Both the position numbers and the translations under genes were made by a program. DNA of 64,000 nucleotides from Christiangramia oceanisediminis (GTDB lineage: Bacteria > Bacteroidota > Bacteroidia > Flavobacteriales > Flavobacteriaceae): positions 372,001 to 436,000 of the forward strand of contig NZ_JANCNS010000002.1 of the NCBI RefSeq assembly GCF_022570735.2, given 5' to 3'. This document shows positions 61,311-64,000 of this stretch, piece after piece; position 1 is the first letter of the stretch; each line of letters begins with the position of its first letter. The notes under the pieces were generated by a model. It saw nothing but the letters and a program-made list of their open reading frames with translations, was not told where the DNA came from and did no database searches.

Positions 61311-64000
61311 TTTATTCTCTAACCACTTTCTTGCGTTGACAAATCCTTCCAACCAGGGTGAAACTTCATCTTTTCTGTTTTTAGGGTAGTGGGCCCAGTT
61401 CCACTGGAAAGTAGATCGCTCCAGGTGAGGCATCATTACCAGGTGTCTTCCCGTATCATCAGTTAGTACCGCCGTGTTGTAGTGAGATCCATTCGGGTTT
61501 GCAGGATATCCTTCATAACCATATTTCCCAACGATATTGTATTTCTCCTCTTCATATGGGAAACTGAATTTACCTTCACCATGAGCAGCCCAGATACCCA
61601 GCTTACTTCCGGCCAGGCTAGATAGCATCACCGAATTGTTTTCCTGTATTTCAACCGAAGTAAAATTACATTCGAACTTATGGGATTCGTTATGAAGCAT
61701 TTTTGGCTTTTGCTCGTGATCTGGATTGATCAATCCAAGTTCTATGAATAGCTGGCAGCCATTACAAACTCCTAATGAAAGCGTGTCTTCCCGAGCGAAG
61801 AAATTGTCCAGCGCCTGTTTTGCCTTCTCATTATAGAGAAAAGCACCGGCCCAACCCTTGGCGCTTCCCAGAACGTCTGAATTTGAGAATCCACCCACGG
61901 TAGCAATGAATCTAATGTCTTCTAAGGTTTCTCTTCCAGAGATCAGGTCGGTCATATGAACATCCTTCACATCAAAACCTGCAAGATACATGGCACGTGC
62001 CATTTCTCTTTCAGAATTTGATCCCTTTTCGCGGATGATGGCTGCCTTGATCCTTGGTTTTGAAGGGTCAAGTTTTGGCAGTTTTCCTGTGAAATGTTCT
62101 GGAAACTTAAATTCCAGAGGCTGTTCTTTATAATTATGGTAACGCTCGGTAGCCTTATCTATACCGCTTTGCTTTTCGTCCAGCAGGAATGAGGTTTTGT
62201 ACCAGGTATCCCGTAATTCAGGAATATTGAAGCTAAGATCGGCACCTGCGTTCCTGATTTTTAGATTTTTGCCTGAAATTACCTTCCCGATATTAAAGAA
62301 CTCAATTCCTTTTTCCTTCAGAATCTCTTCAACTGAAGCATCTTTTGCCTGGAAGATGAGTCCGCAATTTTCATTGAAAAGGAGTTTTACGATATCTTTT
62401 TCATTCAAAGCTGAAAGATCCAGGTCTGCAGCCAGATCGTTATCGGCGAAGCACATTTCCAGTAAACTGGTGATCAACCCGCCTGAAGCGATATCATGAC
62501 CGGCAAGGATGAGATCTTTTTTAATAAGCTCCTGAACGCTATTGAAAGCTTCAGCGAATTTTTTATCGTCCTGAATGGTTGGAACTACGTTTCCTATTTT
62601 ATTCAGGATCTGGGCCAATGAAGAACCTCCCAGTTTAAAGGAATCCTGAGAAAGGTTAATATAGTAGATATCTCCACCATTTTTCTGAAGAACCGGCTCT
62701 ACAACCTTCGTAATATCATTACAATGTCCGGCAGCTGAAATGATCACCGTTCCCGGAGAGATCACCTGACCATCCTTATATTTCTGTTTCATGGAAAGCG
62801 AATCCTTCCCGGTTGGAACATTAATTCCCAGAGATATCGCGAAATTAGAAACTCCTTCAACCGCTTCGTACAACCTGGCGTCTTCTCCTTCGTTGTTACA
62901 TGGCCACATCCAGTTAGCTGAAAGCGAGATAGACTTTAAACCTTTTTCCAGGGGAGCCCATATGATATTGGACAATGATTCAGCAATAGAATTTCTGGAA
63001 CCGGCAACAGGATCTACTAGGGCTGAAACAGGGGAGTGGCCTATTGAAGTAGCTACACCTTCCTTGCCTTTATAATCCAGTGCCATGACACCACAGTTAT
63101 TAAGTGGCAGCTGTAATGGACCGGCAGTTTGCTGCTTGGCTACCCTTCCAGATACACAACGGTCTACTTTGTTTGTCAACCAGTCTTTACAGGCCACTGC
63201 TTCGAGTTGTAAAAGCTGCTCAAGGTATTCATGAACTTTCGCGGTTGAATAATCTACCTCTTCATAATTCCTTTTAACCGTTTTATCGGTCATAACCGTT
63301 TTAGGTGAACTTCCAAACATATCAGAGAGTTCCAGGTCCATAGGTTTCTGACCAGATTTTTCTCCTTCAAAGGTAAACCGGTGGTCACCCGTTACATCAC
63401 CAACTTCATACATGGGAGAGCGTTCGCGATCAGCCACTCTTTTCAACCTGGCGATTTCGGCTTCTCCTATCACAAGACCCATTCGTTCCTGGGATTCGTT
63501 CCCGATGATCTCTTTTGCTGAAAGGGTTGGATCGCCAACAGGCAAGGCATCCAGGTCAATTTTTCCACCTTTTTCCTCTACCAGCTCACTCAGGCAGTTC
63601 AGATGTCCGCCCGCCCCGTGATCATGAATGGAAACAATTGGATTTTCATCGCTTTCTACCATCCCGCGAACGGCATTGGCAGCACGTTTTTGCATTTCCG
63701 GGTTTGAACGCTGAATAGCATTCAATTCGATCCCACTGCTGAATTCTCCGGTATCAGCCGAAGATACTGCAGCACCTCCCATTCCAATCCGGTAATTTTC
63801 ACCACCCAGCACCACTATCTTATCGCCTTTATTCGGAACATCTTTCAAGGCCTGGTTTTCTTTTCCATATCCAATTCCACCCGCAAGCATGATCACCTTG
63901 TCATAACCCAGCATTCGGTCATGTTCGGAATGTTCAAAGGTTAGAACAGATCCTGAGATCAGCGGCTGCCCGAATTTATTTCCGAAATCAGAAGCTCCGT
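61308..64000 (-). CDS. purL: Phosphoribosylformylglycinamidine synthase, C-terminal part (runs off the right edge)
   Basis: At least 897 residues; the frame is open to the window edge (SDFGNKFGQPLISGS precedes the first internal Met). Synthetase motifs: SIHDHGAGGHLNCLSELVE, GNESQERMGLV, LPLNNCGVMALDYKG, GHDIASGGLITSLLEM. A C-terminal class I glutaminase domain shows GVCNGCQLFIELG with the nucleophile Cys and MPHLERSTFQWNWAHYP. This is the large single-chain PurL (about 1200-1300 aa in full) that converts FGAR to FGAM with glutamine and ATP in purine synthesis. Confidence 0.96.
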   Translation of the reverse strand, partial: GASDFGNKFGQPLISGSVLTFEHSEHDRMLGYDKVIMLAGGIGYGKENQALKDVPNKGDKIVVLGGENYRIGMGGAAVSSADTGEFSSGIELNAIQRSNPEMQKRAANAVRGMVESDENPIVSIHDHGAGGHLNCLSELVEEKGGKIDLDALPVGDPTLSAKEIIGNESQERMGLVIGEAEIARLKRVADRERSPMYEVGDVTGDHRFTFEGEKSGQKPMDLELSDMFGSSPKTVMTDKTVKRNYEEVDYSTAKVHEYLEQLLQLEAVACKDWLTNKVDRCVSGRVAKQQTAGPLQLPLNNCGVMALDYKGKEGVATSIGHSPVSALVDPVAGSRNSIAESLSNIIWAPLEKGLKSISLSANWMWPCNNEGEDARLYEAVEGVSNFAISLGINVPTGKDSLSMKQKYKDGQVISPGTVIISAAGHCNDITKVVEPVLQKNGGDIYYINLSQDSFKLGGSSLAQILNKIGNVVPTIQDDKKFAEAFNSVQELIKKDLILAGHDIASGGLITSLLEMCFADNDLAADLDLSALNEKDIVKLLFNENCGLIFQAKDASVEEILKEKGIEFFNIGKVISGKNLKIRNAGADLSFNIPELRDTWYKTSFLLDEKQSGIDKATERYHNYKEQPLEFKFPEHFTGKLPKLDPSKPRIKAAIIREKGSNSEREMARAMYLAGFDVKDVHMTDLISGRETLEDIRFIATVGGFSNSDVLGSAKGWAGAFLYNEKAKQALDNFFAREDTLSLGVCNGCQLFIELGLINPDHEQKPKMLHNESHKFECNFTSVEIQENNSVMLSSLAGSKLGIWAAHGEGKFSFPYEEEKYNIVGKYGYEGYPANPNGSHYNTAVLTDDTGRHLVMMPHLERSTFQWNWAHYPKNRKDEVSPWLEGFVNARKWLENK

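Noticed and set aside
1-64000. tRNA, rRNA, prophage or integrase-bearing island
   Set aside because: No cloverleaf, ribosomal RNA core, phage structural or recombinase sequence was recognised on either strand.

Overview
The window reads as chromosome of a marine-type Flavobacteriaceae bacterium (Bacteroidota), probably close to Gramella/Christiangramia. The evidence is a SusC/SusD pair, TAnnTTTG-type -7 promoter boxes, many SPII lipoproteins with short signal peptides, LytS/LytTR two-component genes, and the MoxR/DUF58/DUF4129/DUF4350/SpoIIM/RDD cluster typical of the phylum. The genus is inference. I see no rRNA, tRNA, CRISPR array, prophage or classical insertion sequence.

Layout. 1-6.0 kb: a minus-strand train (SpoIIM-like, membrane protein, DUF4129, DUF4350, MoxR, DUF58), with an RDD protein divergent from it. 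6.0-11.4 kb: housekeeping genes (cyclophilin lipoprotein, CoA-type NUDIX, acyltransferase, an ECF sigma factor with a membrane partner, NDH-2, hemerythrin). 11.6-14.0 kb: LytS kinase with a 2TM tail, a free 2TM protein and a LytTR regulator. 14.2-17.6 kb: ECF sigma/anti-sigma, Cu/Zn SOD, and an alpha/beta-hydrolase-OsmC fusion.

17.6-34.5 kb is the most coherent accessory region. A five-gene minus operon encodes a DUF1080 lipoprotein, two TIM-barrel sugar isomerase-like proteins, a Gfo/Idh/MocA oxidoreductase and an MFS permease. A divergent pair encodes an Fe-S GMC oxidoreductase and a Tat-type gluconate-dehydrogenase-subunit-3 partner. After 0.7 kb of AT-rich regulatory DNA come SusC, SusD and a 1124-aa FG-GAP/ASPIC-UnbV lipoprotein. 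I interpret this as a glycoside 3-oxidation utilisation locus: uptake by SusCD, periplasmic oxidation to a 3-keto-glycoside, cleavage by the DUF1080 protein, import, and reduction in the cytoplasm. No classical glycoside hydrolase is present in it.

34.6-36.5 kb: a divergent diacylglycerol kinase / App1-type phosphatidate phosphatase pair that would catalyse opposing reactions. 36.6-43.8 kb: a BNR/VPS10-like protein, PRC-barrel and small membrane proteins, dienelactone hydrolase, an M28 peptidase subfamily with an altered metal motif, and a YtxH protein. 43.9-51.9 kb: an osmoadaptation-like group (fused trehalose-6-P synthase/phosphatase, GH15, two MscS channels, SMP-30 protein).

52.0-60.4 kb: fatty-acid beta-oxidation genes (acyl-CoA dehydrogenase, thiolase, HAD/ECH fusion, MarR regulator, AMP-ligase). 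The two gaps flanking the thiolase carry facing arrays of a degenerate 7-nt repeat. One pair encloses a small four-helix-bundle (S23) gene and the other encloses nothing. These arrays, whose first units supply the stop codons of the neighbouring genes, are the clearest unexplained DNA-level structure here. 60.7-64 kb: a DUF4136 lipoprotein and the C-terminal part of purL.
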